Of a stretch of DNA of 64,000 bases, positions 1-11,001 are shown in pieces. Below the pieces are notes generated by a model. That model made no database searches and was not told the origin of the DNA. It saw nothing but the letters and a program-made list of their open reading frames with translations. A program made the position numbers and the translations under genes. Origin of the DNA: Serinicoccus kebangsaanensis (GTDB lineage: Bacteria > Actinomycetota > Actinomycetes > Actinomycetales > Dermatophilaceae); assembly GCF_008919445.1 (NCBI RefSeq), contig NZ_VSLG01000010.1:1-64000 (forward strand). Direction: 5' to 3'. Every line of letters starts with the position of its first letter. Position 1 is the stretch's first letter.

Positions 1-30
1 AGTGTGGGAGAGTAGGACACCGCCGGACCA
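1..30 (+). rRNA. rrf: 5S ribosomal RNA, 3' end only
   Basis: The first bases match the conserved 3' end of actinobacterial 5S rRNA: GGGAGAGTAGG followed by CACCGCCGGAC. The rest of the gene, and presumably the 16S and 23S genes, lie before the window. A long perfect hairpin follows within a few bases, as expected at the end of an rrn operon. The exact mature 3' end cannot be fixed because the pairing 5' end is missing. Confidence 0.85.
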
Positions 31-36
31 CACCCC

Positions 37-70
37 CGCAAGGGCCCACCCACACGGGTGGGCCCTTGCG
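37..70 (+). terminator. rrn operon terminator hairpin
   Basis: Positions 37-51 and 56-70 form a perfect 15-bp inverted repeat (CGCAAGGGCCCACCC against its complement) around a 4-nt loop. No U-tract follows, which is common in high-GC actinobacteria. It stands directly behind the 5S 3' end and before the Stealth gene at 129. Confidence 0.9.
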
Positions 71-128
71 CTATACCGGGGCGGCGGGGGCGACATCCAC
101 GCCGGTCCACCGACGATCCAGGAGACCC

Positions 129-1910
129 ATGCCTCGTCGTTCCAGGGTGCGTGCTCTTGCTCGGCACCTCGTGCCACCGCAGGTGCGCGCCAGGCGCGAG
201 GCGGCTCGTCGCGAGCTGGCCGAGCAGGCAGAGCGGGATCGGCTCGCGCGGAAGGAGCAGGCGGAGCTGCAGCGTCGCCGGGCCAGGGTCGAGGAGCGTC
301 GCCAGGCCCTGCTCGCCGCCGACCCCCAGGTCCGGCTCGTCTCCCAGGGGCGGCTGGACGGGCCGGGCCGGGTGGTGGAGACCTTCACCGCGGCCGGCGC
401 CGCCGACCGGAACCTGCGCCTGGTCACCGACGTGCTCTGCGCAGCGGGGATCGACTACTTCATGGTCCGCGGACGGTCGCGGACGCGGCACGTGGTGGGG
501 GTGCGCCTGGCGGACCGCGCGGCACTGCTGCGGGAGATGCGCGAGCGCTACCGCTCGAGCGCGCTCTGGGCGATCAGGCCGGGGGCCGGAGGCAAGGCGC
601 AGGTGCTCAGCGCCTACGTCGACGGTGCGCTGGACCCCCAGATCAAGAAGGGCCTGGTCATCCGCTTCGCCGAACCGCTCCTGTCCCCGGCCGGCCGGGT
701 GCTGGCCGGCGCGCAGTACGGCTGCGACGTGGAGTTCTGGCGGGACGGCGGCGCGGTGCTGGAGCGCGACTCGGCCGAGCAGATCAAGGAGCTGCGCTGC
801 CAGACGCCGCCGGAGGCACTCGCCCGGTCGCGGGTCGCGCCCCGGGCCAACCGGGTCGCCGACGTGCTGCCCCCCTCGGCGCAGCGGCCGGCGACCATCG
901 AGGTCGGCGGGAAGCAGCACCCGACGGTCGAGCCGTTCACCTGGACGCTGATGGACGAGGTCACCTTCCCGGTCGACGTCGTCTACACCTGGGTCGACGG
1001 CGGGGACGCGGCGCACGCCGCCCTGCGGGCGCGGTTCCGGGGAGACCAGGACGTCGGGATCGCGGCGAACGCCTCACGCTTCGCCAGCCATGACGAGCTG
1101 CGGTACTCCCTGCGCTCGCTGCACATGTACGCACCCTTCGTCCGGCACGTCTATCTCGTCACCGACGACCAGTGCCCGGAGTGGTTGGACCGGGACGCGC
1201 CGGGGATCACCGTGGTCGACCACCGCGACATCTTCACGGACCGGTCGGCCCTGCCCACCTTCAACTCGCACGCCATCGAGAGTCAGCTGCACCACATCGA
1301 CGGGCTGTCCGACCGCTACCTCTACCTGAACGACGACGTCTTCCTGGCCCGCCCCATGCGGGCCGAGGACTTCTTCCACGCCAACGGCATCGCCCAGGTG
1401 CCGTTCTCCCCGTCTCAGTTCGGTGTGGGTGAGCTGATCGACGGCGAGGTCGCGCCCAACTCGGCCGGGAAGAACGCCCGGTCGCTCCTCGCCGCCGACT
1501 TCGGGCGGGGGATCACCCACAAGTTCAAGCACGCGCCGCACCCGCAGATCCGCCAGGTGCTCCTCGACCTGGAGGCGGCCTACCCGGACGCGCTCGGGGC
1601 GACCATGCGCTCGCGCTTCCGGTCCCCCCACGACGTCGCCCTGGCAGCCACGCTGCACCACCACTACGCCCTGCTCACCGGCCGGGCGGTCCCGGGTGAG
1701 GTGGCCATGCGCTATGTCGACATCGGCGCGGACGACGCACGAGAGCGGCTGGCCCGGCTGGAGGCGTCGCCCCAGGTGGACACCTTCTGCCTCAACGACG
1801 TCGACACTCCGCCCGAGGCCCGGGAGGCGGCGCAGCAGATGATGCGCGAGTTCCTCGTCGCGCGCTTCCCCTTCCCCTCGCCCTTCGAGCGGCGCGGCGG
1901 CGCCAACTGA
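129..1910 (+). CDS. Stealth family sugar-phosphate transferase
   Basis: This 593-aa protein has the conserved blocks of the Stealth family, enzymes that transfer hexose-1-phosphate in capsule or cell-wall polysaccharide synthesis (family knowledge). CR1 is near residue 280 (VDVVYTWVDGGD). CR2 spans about 315-411 (DELRYSLRSL, HVYLVTDDQ, YLYLNDDVFL). CR3 is about 447-524 (ITHKFKHAPHP, FRSPHDVAL), and CR4 about 550-592 (FCLNDVD to the C-terminus). The first 60 residues are very rich in Arg and Glu and look helical or coiled-coil. There is no signal peptide, so the protein is probably cytoplasmic. ATG 129 was chosen because AGGAG lies just upstream; an earlier in-frame ATG at 66 falls in the terminator arm. 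It stands alone between the rrn operon and the starch genes, so no polysaccharide cluster in view names its product. Confidence 0.85.
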   Translation: MPRRSRVRALARHLVPPQVRARREAARRELAEQAERDRLARKEQAELQRRRARVEERRQALLAADPQVRLVSQGRLDGPGRVVETFTAAGAADRNLRLVTDVLCAAGIDYFMVRGRSRTRHVVGVRLADRAALLREMRERYRSSALWAIRPGAGGKAQVLSAYVDGALDPQIKKGLVIRFAEPLLSPAGRVLAGAQYGCDVEFWRDGGAVLERDSAEQIKELRCQTPPEALARSRVAPRANRVADVLPPSAQRPATIEVGGKQHPTVEPFTWTLMDEVTFPVDVVYTWVDGGDAAHAALRARFRGDQDVGIAANASRFASHDELRYSLRSLHMYAPFVRHVYLVTDDQCPEWLDRDAPGITVVDHRDIFTDRSALPTFNSHAIESQLHHIDGLSDRYLYLNDDVFLARPMRAEDFFHANGIAQVPFSPSQFGVGELIDGEVAPNSAGKNARSLLAADFGRGITHKFKHAPHPQIRQVLLDLEAAYPDALGATMRSRFRSPHDVALAATLHHHYALLTGRAVPGEVAMRYVDIGADDARERLARLEASPQVDTFCLNDVDTPPEAREAAQQMMREFLVARFPFPSPFERRGGAN

Positions 1911-1932
1911 GCGGGACCACGAGGCTCGTTCT

Positions 1933-1982
1933 GCAAAATCTTGCGAAGAGGTGTTGTCTTTCTCGCAGCGACGCCCTAGGTT
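1933..1982 (+). promoter_or_regulatory. Promoter and candidate sugar-repressor operator of the amylopullulanase gene
   Basis: TTGTCT (1954-1959) and TAGGTT (1977-1982) are exactly 17 nt apart and form a plausible housekeeping promoter. Just upstream, GCAAAATCTTGC (1933-1944) is an inverted repeat with GCAA/TTGC arms. It resembles the TTGCA-type half-sites of LacI-family maltose regulators at actinobacterial amylase genes. The promoter is a firm reading; the operator assignment is inference. Confidence 0.55.
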
Positions 1983-2020
1983 GAGGCACAGGTTCTGTCC
2001 CTGCCCTCCTGGAGATCGCA

Positions 2021-5000
2021 ATGACGCGTCCACTTCTTGCTGCTGCGCTCGGCGGCGCCCTGCTCGTCACCACCGCGGCCAGCGGTGTCCTGCCGTCCAC
2101 GCCGGCCTCGTCCGCCAGTGCCGCACCGGCACGGACGGTGACGCTGGTCGGTGACCTGCAGGAGGAGCTGGGCTGCGAGCAGGACTGGGCCCCCGACTGC
2201 GAGGCCACCCGTCTGCCACCGGCCGAGGGGAGCGACACCCTCTACCGCGGCACCTTCGACGTCCCCGCCGGGCGCTGGGAGTACAAGGTGGCGCTCGACG
2301 GCGGCTGGGACGAGGCATACCCGGAGCAGAACCTGTCCTTCGAGGTGCAGGGGCCGGCTACGGTCGAGTTCTCCTTCGACGACGAGGCCGACGAGGTGGG
2401 ACTCGTACCGGTCCTCCCCGAGCCGGACGAGGAGCAGGACGCGGCGCTGGCGGGGGAGAGCCTGCGCGCCCCGGTGACCCGGGAGCAGTTCTACTTCGTC
2501 ATGGCCGACCGCTTCGCCAACGGCGACCCGGGCAACGACACGGCGCAGATCGACGGGGACCGGCTGCAGCACGGCTTCGACCCGACCGACAAGGGCTTCT
2601 TCCACGGCGGTGACCTCGCCGGGATCCAGCAGAAGCTGGACTACATCGAGGGTCTGGGCACGACCGCCATCTGGCTCACCCCGAGCTTCAAGAACCGCCC
2701 GGTGCAGGGGACGGGGGCCGACGCGAGCGCGGGCTACCACGGCTACTGGATCACCGACTTCACCCAGATCGACCCGCACCTGGGGACGAACGAGGAGATG
2801 AAGGCGCTCGTCGACGAGGCGCACGACCGCGGGATGAAGGTCTACTTCGACATCATCACCAACCACACCGCCGACGTCATCGACTACGCGGAGGGGGAGT
2901 ACGGCTACGTCGACAAGGCGACCGAGCCCTACCGTGACGCCGCCGGCAACACCTTCGACGACCGGGACTACGTCAACAAGCCGTTCCCCCTGCTGGATCC
3001 CGAGACCTCCTTCCCCTACACCCCGGTCTTCCGCAGCGAGGAGGACGCCGAGGTCAAGGTCCCCGGGTGGCTCAACGACCCGTCGCTCTACCACAACCGC
3101 GGGGACTCCACCTTCGCCGGTGAGTCCAGCCTCTACGGCGACTTCGTCGGCCTGGACGACCTGTTCACCGAGAATCCCGAGGTGGTCGACGGCATGGTCG
3201 ACATCTACTCCACCTGGGCCGAGCTCGGCATCGACGGCTTCCGGATCGACACGGTCAAGCACGTCAACCTGGAGTTCTGGCAGGAGTTCAGCCCGCGCGT
3301 GCTGGAGGCGGCGCGCGAGGGCAACGAGGACTTCTTCATGTTCGGCGAGGTCTACGACGCCAACCCGGAGTACCTGTCCACCTTCCCCACCGAGGGCGAG
3401 CTTCAGGCCGTGATCGACTTCGGCTTCCAGGCCCGCTCGGTCGCCTTCGCGCGAGGCGCGGCCACCACCGACCTGCGGACGTTCTACGCCCAGGACGACT
3501 ACTACACCGACACCGACTCCAACGCCTACCAGCTGCCCACCTTCACCGGGAACCACGACATGGGTCGGGCCGCGATGATGCTGGCCGCCGACTTCTCCGG
3601 GGAGGACCTGCAGCAGCGGGTCGAGCTGACCAACGCGCTGATGTTCCTCACCCGGGGCCAGCCGGTCGTCTACTACGGCGACGAGCAGGGGTTCATCGGC
3701 AGCGGCGGCGACAAGGACGCCCGGCAGGACATGTTCGCCACCCAGGTGCAGCAGTATGCCGACGAGCCGGTCATCGGCGCCCCGTCGGGCTCGAGGGACC
3801 GCTACGACACCGGGCACCCGCTGTACCGCCAGGTCGCCGTGCTCAGCGATCTCGTCGCCGCCAACCCGGCGCTCGCCGACGGCGCGCAGATCCACCGCTA
3901 CGCGAGCAACGAGGCCGGCATCTACGCCTTCTCCCGGATCGACGCCGAGGAGCAGGTCGAGTACCTCGTGGTGGCCAACAACTCCGACGAGCCCCAGCAG
4001 GCCACCCTGTCGACGTACGGGGCCCGGACCCTCTACCGCGCGATCTACGGCGAGCGGGGCCGGTTCATCACCGGAGCGGAAGGTCGTCTCACCGTGGAGG
4101 TCGACCCGTTGTCCGTCGAGGTCTACCGGGCCGAGAAGGATCTGCGCGGGCGTCGTGAGGCGCCGCCGGTCACGATGACCAGCCCGGCCGCCGGCGGGGT
4201 GGTCGGTGGCCGCGCCGAGATCGGCGCAGCGGTGCCGGAGAACGTCTTCGCGCAGGTCACCTTCGCCTACCGCCCGGTCGGTGTGGGGGAGTGGTCGGTG
4301 CTCGGGACCGACGACAACGCGCCCTACCGCGTCTTCCACGACGTCACCGACCTCCCGGAGGGGACCCTCCTGGAGTACCGCGCGATCCTGCAGGACCACT
4401 CCGGCAACGTCTCCGCCTCCTCCAGCTACGGGATCGTCGGCGAGGCGGGCGGCGGCGGAGGTGGCGGCGTCGACCCCATCGGGCCGGTGGAGCAGCCGGA
4501 CGCCGTGAGCGTCCCGGGCAGCCACAACGTCGCGATGGGGTGTCCCGGCGACTGGCAGCCGGACTGCGACCAGGCCCAGCTCACGCTCGACGCCAAGGAC
4601 ACCGTGTGGAAGGGCACCTACGACGACGGCACCATCCCCGCGGGCGACTACGAGTACAAGGCGGCGATCGACGGCTCGTGGGACGAGAACTACGGCGCCG
4701 GGGGAGTGCCCGGCGGCCCGAACATCGGCTACTCCGCCGACGGTGGACCGGTCAGCTTCTACTACGAGCACGCCCGCCACTACGTGACCTCCGACGCCGA
4801 GGGACCGATCATCACCGCTCCCGGCTCGATGCAGAGCGAGCTGGGCTGCCCCGGTGACTGGGACCCGTCGTGCATGGCACCGTGGCTCATCGACCCGGAC
4901 GGCGACGGCACGTATACCTATGCCACCACCGCGATCCCGGTCGGCAACTACGAGCTCAAGGTGGCGCACGGCCTGTCCTGGGACGAGAACTACGGCGAGG

Positions 5001-7735
5001 GCGGCGAGCGGGACGGCGCCAACATCGGCTTCTCGGTGCCCTCGGACGGGGTGCTCACGACCTTCAGCTACGAGCTCGGGACGCACCTGCTGACGGTGAC
5101 CACGTCCGAGGCCGGCGTGGCGCCGGACCTCGGCTCACAGCGGGCCTACTGGGTGCGTGAGGGCGTGGTGGCGTGGCCCGCCGAGGGGGTCGACGACCCC
5201 ACGCTGCGGGACTGGCGGCTGCACTGGTCCGCCGACGGCGGCCTGGGGATCGACGCCGAGGCCGTCACCGGGGGCGACTCCTCCCCGCTGACCCTCGACC
5301 CGGACGGGCTCCCCGACGAGGTGCTCGAGGACTTCCCGCACCTCGAGGGCTACCTCGCCCTCCGGCTGGACCGGCGCAGCGCCCGGGCCGCCGGGGACAT
5401 CCTCACCGGGCAGGTGGCCGTCGCGATGTACGACGACCTCGGGCGGCTGGCCGACGCGACCGGCGTCCAGGTCCCGGGCGTCCTCGACGACCTGTATGCC
5501 GAGCGCGCCGACCGCGCCGAGCTCGGCGTGAGCTGGCGCGGGCCGAACCCGACCCTGCGCCTGTGGGCCCCGACCGCCCAGGACGTCCGGCTGCTGACCT
5601 GGCCCGAAGGCGGGGAGGGTGATCCGCAGGAGTCGTCCCTGCGCCGGCTGAAGGACGGCAGCTGGGAGGTCAAGGGGAAGAGATCCTGGACGGGACGCGA
5701 GTACCTCTTCGAGGTCGACGTCTTCGTGCCGGAGACCGGGGCGGTGGAGACCAACCGGGTCACCGACCCGTACTCGGTCGCCCTGACCCTCGACAGCGAG
5801 CGCTCGGTGCTGGTCGACCTGGACGACCGGCGCTGGCAGCCAAGGGTCTGGCAGCGGGCGGAGGCGCCGGCGCTCGAGGACGAGGTCGACCAGACGATCT
5901 ACGAGCTGCACGTGCGCGACTTCTCGATGGCCGACCCGGACGTGCCGGCCGAGCTGCGCGGCTCCTACCTGGCCTTCGCCGAGGACGGCTACGGCCGCCG
6001 CCACCTGGAGTCGCTCGCCGAGGCGGGGATGAACACGGTGCACCTGCTCCCGACCTTCGACATCGCCTCCATCCCGGAGACGACGGCGGACGCGGACGCG
6101 GTGCCGCAGCCGGACTGCGACCTCGACTCGCTCCCGCCGGACAGCGCCGAGCAGCAGGAGTGCGTCATGGCGCAGGCCGACGCGGATGCCTTCAACTGGG
6201 GCTACGACCCGTGGCACTTCATGGCGCCCGAGGGCTCCTACGCCTCGACGACCGAGGCGGCCCAGGGCGGTGCCCGGGTGGCGGAGTTCCGGACGATGGT
6301 CGGCGGGCTGCACGAGTCCGGTCTCCGCGTCGTCCTGGACCAGGTCTTCAACCACACCGCCCAGTCGGGTCAGGGGGACAAGAGCGTCCTCGACAAGGTC
6401 GTGCCCGGCTACTACCACCGGCTCAACGCCGTCGGTGACGTGGAGACCTCGACCTGCTGCCAGAACATCGCGACCGAGCACGCCATGGCCGAGAAGTTGA
6501 TGGTGGACGCGGTGGTCCTCTGGGCGCGCGACTACAAGGTCGACGGCTTCCGCTTCGACCTCATGGGTCACCACAGCCGGGACAACATGGAAGCGGTGCG
6601 TGCCGCGCTGGACGAGCTCACCGTCCGCCGCGACGGGGTCGACGGCTCGCAGGTCACGCTCTACGGCGAGGGATGGAACTTCGGCGAGGTGGCCGACAAC
6701 GCCCGGTTCTACCAGGCCACGCAGGGCCAGCTCGACGGCACCTCGATCGGCACCTTCAACGACCGGCTCCGCGACGGCGTCCGCGGTGGCGGACCCTTCG
6801 ACGAGGACCCGGGTGCGGAGAAGGGCTTCGCGACGGGTGGCAGCAGCGGCAACGACACCGACCTGGTGCAGGTCGGCCTCGCCGGCAACCTGCGGGGCTT
6901 CGAGCTGCGCAGCCAGGAGACCGGTGAGGTGGTGAGCGGCGAGCAGGTCGACTACAACGGCTCGCCGGCCGGCTACGCGGAGGACCCGGACGAGGTCGTC
7001 AACTACGTGGACGCCCACGACAACGAGACGATCTTCGACGCCCTCACCTTCAAGCTGCCGCAGGACCTGCCGATGGCGGACCGGGTGCGGATGAACACCC
7101 TCGCCCTGTCCACCACCACGCTGTCGCAGTCCATCAGCTTCTGGCACGGTGGTGCCGACCTGCTGCGCAGCAAGAGCCTGGACCGCAACTCCTACAACAG
7201 CGGCGACTGGTTCAACCTGCTCGACCTCACCCTCGAGGACAACGGCTTCGGCCGCGGCCTGCCGCCGGCGGCGGACAACGAGGACAAGTGGGACCTCATG
7301 CGCCCGCTGCTCGCCGACCCGGCCCTGAAGCCCGCGCCGGAGGACATCGAGCAGGCCTCGGCGATGGCCGCCGACCTGCTCCGGCTGCGCTTCTCCAGCG
7401 AGCTCTTCCGGCTCGGGGACCCGGCGCAGATCGAGCAGAAGGTCTCCTTCCCCGTGTCCGGCACGGACGCCGGGGACGAGCAGGTGATCGTGATGCGCAT
7501 CGACGACACCACCGGCCCCGACGCGGACGCGGACCTCGACGGCCTCGTCGTCGTCTTCAACGCCGGCGACACCGCGGTCGACCAGGTCGTCCCCGGGCTC
7601 GCGGGCGTGCCGATGGAGCTGTCCCCGGTGCAGGTCGACGGCGCCGACGAGGTCGTCAAGGACGCGGTGTGGGAGGAGGCAAGCGGCACCGCCCAGGTGC
7701 CCGCCCGGACCGTGGCGGTCTTCGTCCAGCCCTGA
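2021..7735 (+). CDS. Secreted bifunctional amylopullulanase (two GH13 catalytic domains)
   Basis: This 1904-aa protein degrades starch or pullulan outside the cell. It opens with a signal peptide (residues 1-35, hydrophobic core [12 protein letters not shown]). An X25-type starch-binding module follows (about 40-125), then an alpha-amylase GH13 domain (about 150-600) with [10 protein letters not shown] near 403, FGEVYD near 438 and GNHDMG near 509. A beta-sandwich-like segment and a glycine run come next, then two more X25 modules (about 830-1025, each with CPGDW and DENYG). The second catalytic region (about 1150-1800) is of pullulanase type with [12 protein letters not shown] near 1507, [10 protein letters not shown] near 1547 and YVDAHDNET near 1661. 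Nucleophile Asp and acid Glu are therefore present in both domains. ATG 2021 follows GGAG. The second half resembles the whole of the next protein. One domain should cut alpha-1,4 bonds and the other alpha-1,6; exact specificities are inferred. Confidence 0.93.
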   Translation: MTRPLLAAALGGALLVTTAASGVLPSTPASSASAAPARTVTLVGDLQEELGCEQDWAPDCEATRLPPAEGSDTLYRGTFDVPAGRWEYKVALDGGWDEAYPEQNLSFEVQGPATVEFSFDDEADEVGLVPVLPEPDEEQDAALAGESLRAPVTREQFYFVMADRFANGDPGNDTAQIDGDRLQHGFDPTDKGFFHGGDLAGIQQKLDYIEGLGTTAIWLTPSFKNRPVQGTGADASAGYHGYWITDFTQIDPHLGTNEEMKALVDEAHDRGMKVYFDIITNHTADVIDYAEGEYGYVDKATEPYRDAAGNTFDDRDYVNKPFPLLDPETSFPYTPVFRSEEDAEVKVPGWLNDPSLYHNRGDSTFAGESSLYGDFVGLDDLFTENPEVVDGMVDIYSTWAELGIDGFRIDTVKHVNLEFWQEFSPRVLEAAREGNEDFFMFGEVYDANPEYLSTFPTEGELQAVIDFGFQARSVAFARGAATTDLRTFYAQDDYYTDTDSNAYQLPTFTGNHDMGRAAMMLAADFSGEDLQQRVELTNALMFLTRGQPVVYYGDEQGFIGSGGDKDARQDMFATQVQQYADEPVIGAPSGSRDRYDTGHPLYRQVAVLSDLVAANPALADGAQIHRYASNEAGIYAFSRIDAEEQVEYLVVANNSDEPQQATLSTYGARTLYRAIYGERGRFITGAEGRLTVEVDPLSVEVYRAEKDLRGRREAPPVTMTSPAAGGVVGGRAEIGAAVPENVFAQVTFAYRPVGVGEWSVLGTDDNAPYRVFHDVTDLPEGTLLEYRAILQDHSGNVSASSSYGIVGEAGGGGGGGVDPIGPVEQPDAVSVPGSHNVAMGCPGDWQPDCDQAQLTLDAKDTVWKGTYDDGTIPAGDYEYKAAIDGSWDENYGAGGVPGGPNIGYSADGGPVSFYYEHARHYVTSDAEGPIITAPGSMQSELGCPGDWDPSCMAPWLIDPDGDGTYTYATTAIPVGNYELKVAHGLSWDENYGEGGERDGANIGFSVPSDGVLTTFSYELGTHLLTVTTSEAGVAPDLGSQRAYWVREGVVAWPAEGVDDPTLRDWRLHWSADGGLGIDAEAVTGGDSSPLTLDPDGLPDEVLEDFPHLEGYLALRLDRRSARAAGDILTGQVAVAMYDDLGRLADATGVQVPGVLDDLYAERADRAELGVSWRGPNPTLRLWAPTAQDVRLLTWPEGGEGDPQESSLRRLKDGSWEVKGKRSWTGREYLFEVDVFVPETGAVETNRVTDPYSVALTLDSERSVLVDLDDRRWQPRVWQRAEAPALEDEVDQTIYELHVRDFSMADPDVPAELRGSYLAFAEDGYGRRHLESLAEAGMNTVHLLPTFDIASIPETTADADAVPQPDCDLDSLPPDSAEQQECVMAQADADAFNWGYDPWHFMAPEGSYASTTEAAQGGARVAEFRTMVGGLHESGLRVVLDQVFNHTAQSGQGDKSVLDKVVPGYYHRLNAVGDVETSTCCQNIATEHAMAEKLMVDAVVLWARDYKVDGFRFDLMGHHSRDNMEAVRAALDELTVRRDGVDGSQVTLYGEGWNFGEVADNARFYQATQGQLDGTSIGTFNDRLRDGVRGGGPFDEDPGAEKGFATGGSSGNDTDLVQVGLAGNLRGFELRSQETGEVVSGEQVDYNGSPAGYAEDPDEVVNYVDAHDNETIFDALTFKLPQDLPMADRVRMNTLALSTTTLSQSISFWHGGADLLRSKSLDRNSYNSGDWFNLLDLTLEDNGFGRGLPPAADNEDKWDLMRPLLADPALKPAPEDIEQASAMAADLLRLRFSSELFRLGDPAQIEQKVSFPVSGTDAGDEQVIVMRIDDTTGPDADADLDGLVVVFNAGDTAVDQVVPGLAGVPMELSPVQVDGADEVVKDAVWEEASGTAQVPARTVAVFVQP

Positions 7736-7757
7736 GCCGGCAGGCAGGATAGGCAGG

Positions 7758-10490
7758 ATGGATCCCCTCGACCTGCTCCGCGCCCGCGCCCACTGGCTGA
7801 CCCGGGACCTGGTCGCCGTCCCGGCCACGGCACTGCCGCCGGGCACCGCCGCCGAGGACCTCTCGTGGACCCTCGCGGTGTCCGCGGAGGGCGGGCTCGA
7901 TCCGTCGGCGGCGGACGGTGGTCCCGGCGAGCGGCTCACCCTCACGCTCGCCGACGGTGCGTTGCCGCACGAGGCGGCGGAGCGGTGGCCGCACCTGTCG
8001 GCATACCACCCGCTGCACCTGGGCGGGGCCGACGCGGCCGGTGCCGCGGAGCTGCTCACCGGGCAGGTCGCGCTCTTCGGCCACGATGCGACCGGGTCCC
8101 TGCGCCTCGCCACGTCGCTGCAGGTGCCAGGCGTGCTCGACGACCTCCACGCCCCCTCGGTCCTGGGCCGGAGCCTGGGCGTGAGCTGGCGGGGGGAGCT
8201 CGGGCGGCGGGTGCCCACGGTGCAGGTCTGGGCCCCCACGGCACGCCGGGTCGAGCTGCTGCTGTGGGAGGGCGTGCCGGACCCAGGACGGGCCGAGCCG
8301 TGGACGCCCACCGGGTCCCCGATGCGGGTGCCGATGGAGCGCGAGCCGGACGGCACGTGGACGGCGACCGGCACCGCGGCCTGGGCCGACCGCTGCTACC
8401 TGCTGGAGCTGGACCACGTGCTGCCCCGGACCGGCGAACGACGCGTCGTGCGCAGCACCGACCCCTGGTCGGTCGGGCTGTCCCTCGACTCCCGGCACTC
8501 GGTGCTGGTCGACCTGGACGACCCCAGGCACGCCCCGAGGCGGTGGACCCAGGCTCCGGTCCCGGCACCGATCCGAGCCGTCGACCAGGCGATCTACGAG
8601 CTGCACGTCCGGGACTTCTCCCGGGACGACACCGAGGTGCCGGAGGCCGAGCGAGGCTCCTACCTGGCCTTCGCCTCTCCGGGACGGGGTGTCCGGCACC
8701 TGGCCGCGCTCGCCGACGCCGGTCTGACCACGGTCCATCTGCTGCCGACCTACGACCTCACCTCGGTGCCCGAGGACCCGGCGCTGCGGGCGCAGGAGGC
8801 GCCCGCCGAGCTGGGGTCGTGGCCACCGGACAGCCCCGAGCAGCAGCGCCGGATCCGGGCGCACGCGTTGCGCGACGCCTTCAACTGGGGTTACGACCCC
8901 TGGCACTTCCTCGCGCCGGAGGGGTCCTACACCTCCGCGCCCGGCCAGGCGCACGGCGGTGCCCGCACCGCGCAGTTCCGCACCATGGTGGCCGGGCTGC
9001 ACGAGCTCGGTCTCCGCGTGGTCCTGGACCAGGTCTACAACCACACGACCGACTCCGGGCTGCACCGTGCCTCGGTGCTGGACCGGGTCGTGCCGGGCTA
9101 CTACCACCGGCTGGACGCCGAGGGATCGGTCGAGACCACGACCTGCTGCCAGAACCTCGCGACCGAGCACGCGGTCGCCGGCAAGCTCATGGTGGACGGC
9201 TGCCTGCTGTGGGTGCGGCACTACCGGGTCGACGGCTTCCGGTTCGACCTCATGGGCCATCACTCCCGGGCGAACCTGGAGGCCGTCCGGGCGGCGCTGG
9301 ACGCGCTCACCCCCGAGGAGCACGGGGTGGACGGCCGCGCCGTGCACCTCTACGGCGAGGGATGGGACTTCGGCGAGGTGGCAGGCGGTGCGCGTTTCCG
9401 GCAGGCCCGGCAGGGCGAGCTGGACGGCACCGGCATCGGCACCTTCAACGACCGGCTGCGGGACGCGGTGCGCGGCGGCAGCGTCCACGACCCCGACCCG
9501 AGGTCGGGGCTGGGCTTCGCCACCGGCGGTCGCGACCCCCGGCACACCGACCTGCTCCAGATCGGGCTCGCCGGTGGGCTGCGCGGACTGCGCCTGCGGA
9601 GCCAGGAGACGGGGGAGTGGGTGCGCGGTGCGCAGGTGGCCTACGGCGACGCACCGGGTGGGTATGCCTCCGCCCCCGAGGAGGTGGTCAACTACGTCGA
9701 CGCGCACGACAACGAGACGCTGTGGGACACGCTCGTCCTCAAGCTGCCCGCCGACACCCCGATGGCCGAACGCCTGCGGCGCAACACGCTGGCCCTCGCG
9801 ACGGTGACCCTCTCCCAGGGGATCAGCTTCTGGCACGCCGGTGCCGAGATCCTCCGGAGCAAGAGCCTGGACCGCAACAGCTACGCCTCGGGCGACTGGT
9901 TCAACCACTTCGACCCCGGCCTGCAGGACAACGGCTTCGCCCGTGGCCTGCCGCCGGAGCCGGACAACGGCGCCCGCTGGGAGGTGATGGGCCCGTTGCT
10001 GGCCGACCCGGCGCTACGGCCCACCACCGCACAGATGGCGGGGGCCCGGGACCAGGCGCTGGACCTGCTGCGGCTACGGGCCCGGCACCCGTTGCTCCGG
10101 CTCGGCAGCGCCGAGGCGATCGAGCAGGCGGTCAGCTTCCCGGTCTCGGGCACCGAGCACGGCGGAGCGGACCGGGTGGTCATGCTCGTCGACGGACGGC
10201 TGCTGCGCTCGCCGGTGCGTAGCCTCGAGGACGGGGTGCTGGTGGTCCTCAACGCCTCGCTCGACGCGGCGACCATCACGGTCCCGGCCCTGGCCGGGCA
10301 GCGCTGGGAGCTCTCCCCGGTGCACCGGGGAGGGGCGGACGAGCAGGTCAAGGCGACCGGGTGGCGGCTGGCCGAGGGGCAGGTGCGGGTGCCCGGGCTG
10401 ACGGCCGCGGTGCTGGTCCGCGAGCGCGCTCGCGGTCAGGTGCGGCTGGAGCCGGGCGAGCTCGGGTCGACGGGCAGCGGGCAGGTGTAG
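7758..10490 (+). CDS. Cytoplasmic pullulanase-type alpha-1,6-glucosidase
   Basis: This 910-aa GH13 protein is colinear with the second half of the preceding secreted enzyme. Shared blocks include [29 protein letters not shown] (here CCQNLATEHA) and [10 protein letters not shown]. Catalytic motifs are [12 protein letters not shown] near residue 491, YGEGWDFGEV near 532 and YVDAHDNET near 647. It has no signal peptide and no X25 modules, so it should debranch imported maltodextrins inside the cell. It starts 22 nt after the upstream stop and is probably cotranscribed. The 3' end overlaps the convergent ArsR-type gene by 55 nt. ATG 7758 is preceded only by a weak purine run. Confidence 0.9.
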   Translation: MDPLDLLRARAHWLTRDLVAVPATALPPGTAAEDLSWTLAVSAEGGLDPSAADGGPGERLTLTLADGALPHEAAERWPHLSAYHPLHLGGADAAGAAELLTGQVALFGHDATGSLRLATSLQVPGVLDDLHAPSVLGRSLGVSWRGELGRRVPTVQVWAPTARRVELLLWEGVPDPGRAEPWTPTGSPMRVPMEREPDGTWTATGTAAWADRCYLLELDHVLPRTGERRVVRSTDPWSVGLSLDSRHSVLVDLDDPRHAPRRWTQAPVPAPIRAVDQAIYELHVRDFSRDDTEVPEAERGSYLAFASPGRGVRHLAALADAGLTTVHLLPTYDLTSVPEDPALRAQEAPAELGSWPPDSPEQQRRIRAHALRDAFNWGYDPWHFLAPEGSYTSAPGQAHGGARTAQFRTMVAGLHELGLRVVLDQVYNHTTDSGLHRASVLDRVVPGYYHRLDAEGSVETTTCCQNLATEHAVAGKLMVDGCLLWVRHYRVDGFRFDLMGHHSRANLEAVRAALDALTPEEHGVDGRAVHLYGEGWDFGEVAGGARFRQARQGELDGTGIGTFNDRLRDAVRGGSVHDPDPRSGLGFATGGRDPRHTDLLQIGLAGGLRGLRLRSQETGEWVRGAQVAYGDAPGGYASAPEEVVNYVDAHDNETLWDTLVLKLPADTPMAERLRRNTLALATVTLSQGISFWHAGAEILRSKSLDRNSYASGDWFNHFDPGLQDNGFARGLPPEPDNGARWEVMGPLLADPALRPTTAQMAGARDQALDLLRLRARHPLLRLGSAEAIEQAVSFPVSGTEHGGADRVVMLVDGRLLRSPVRSLEDGVLVVLNASLDAATITVPALAGQRWELSPVHRGGADEQVKATGWRLAEGQVRVPGLTAAVLVRERARGQVRLEPGELGSTGSGQV

Positions 10491-10999
10491 ACGACCACGC
10501 GCTTGGCCGCCGGGTTGCCCTGGCCCACGCGGCGGTAGCGGTCCAGCACCTCGAGCAGCTCGGCCCGCAGCGCGCTGAGCTGCTCGGTCGTGACCTGCAC
10601 GGTGTGGTCCTCCAGGCCGCACGTCTGGCGCCACACCGGGTCCCAGGCGTGCTGCTCCGCGAGCCAGCCGCGCGCCCGGTCACCGAAGTGGGCGAGGTAG
10701 TCCAGGGCCAGCCAGTCGGCGGCCTGGGCATCGTCCTCGTCCACCGGCTCCTCGTCGGACGGTGCGTCGGCAGCCAGGTCGACGGCACGCCACACCCGCC
10801 GCCGCCCGGTGCCGGTGCCGGTGTCCTCGACCAGGCCCACCTCGGCGAGCTTGCGCAGGTGGTAGGACGTCGCCCCGGTGTGCGTGCCCAGCGCGTCGGC
10901 CAGCTCGGTCCCGGTCGCCCGGCCGTGCACCCGCAGCTCCGCCAGCAGCCGGCTGCGCAGCGGGTGGGCCAGGGTCCGCAGCGCGGATCGGTCGGGCAC
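10436..10999 (-). CDS. ArsR-type winged-helix transcriptional regulator
   Basis: This 187-aa protein has an N-terminal winged helix-turn-helix (residues about 1-75): LRTLAHPLRSRLL, then ELADALGTHTGATSYHLRKL as the recognition region. A C-terminal part rich in Trp, Asp and Glu (about 90-187) may sense a ligand. GTG 10999 lies 2 nt after the stop of the upstream AI-2E gene, so the two are translationally coupled. This reading frame stays open far upstream inside the AI-2E gene, but that extension has no family likeness and was discarded. The ligand is unknown. It may bind the palindrome before the AI-2E gene (inference). Confidence 0.8.
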   Translation of the reverse strand: MPDRSALRTLAHPLRSRLLAELRVHGRATGTELADALGTHTGATSYHLRKLAEVGLVEDTGTGTGRRRVWRAVDLAADAPSDEEPVDEDDAQAADWLALDYLAHFGDRARGWLAEQHAWDPVWRQTCGLEDHTVQVTTEQLSALRAELLEVLDRYRRVGQGNPAAKRVVVYTCPLPVDPSSPGSSRT

Positions 11000-11001
11000 G
11001 C

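Noticed and set aside
1976-8374. Very long minus-strand open frames opposite the amylopullulanase (over 1000 codons each)
   Set aside because: They are Val/Gly/Arg/His-rich with no family motifs, and lie exactly opposite strongly conserved GH13 genes. High GC keeps antisense frames open.
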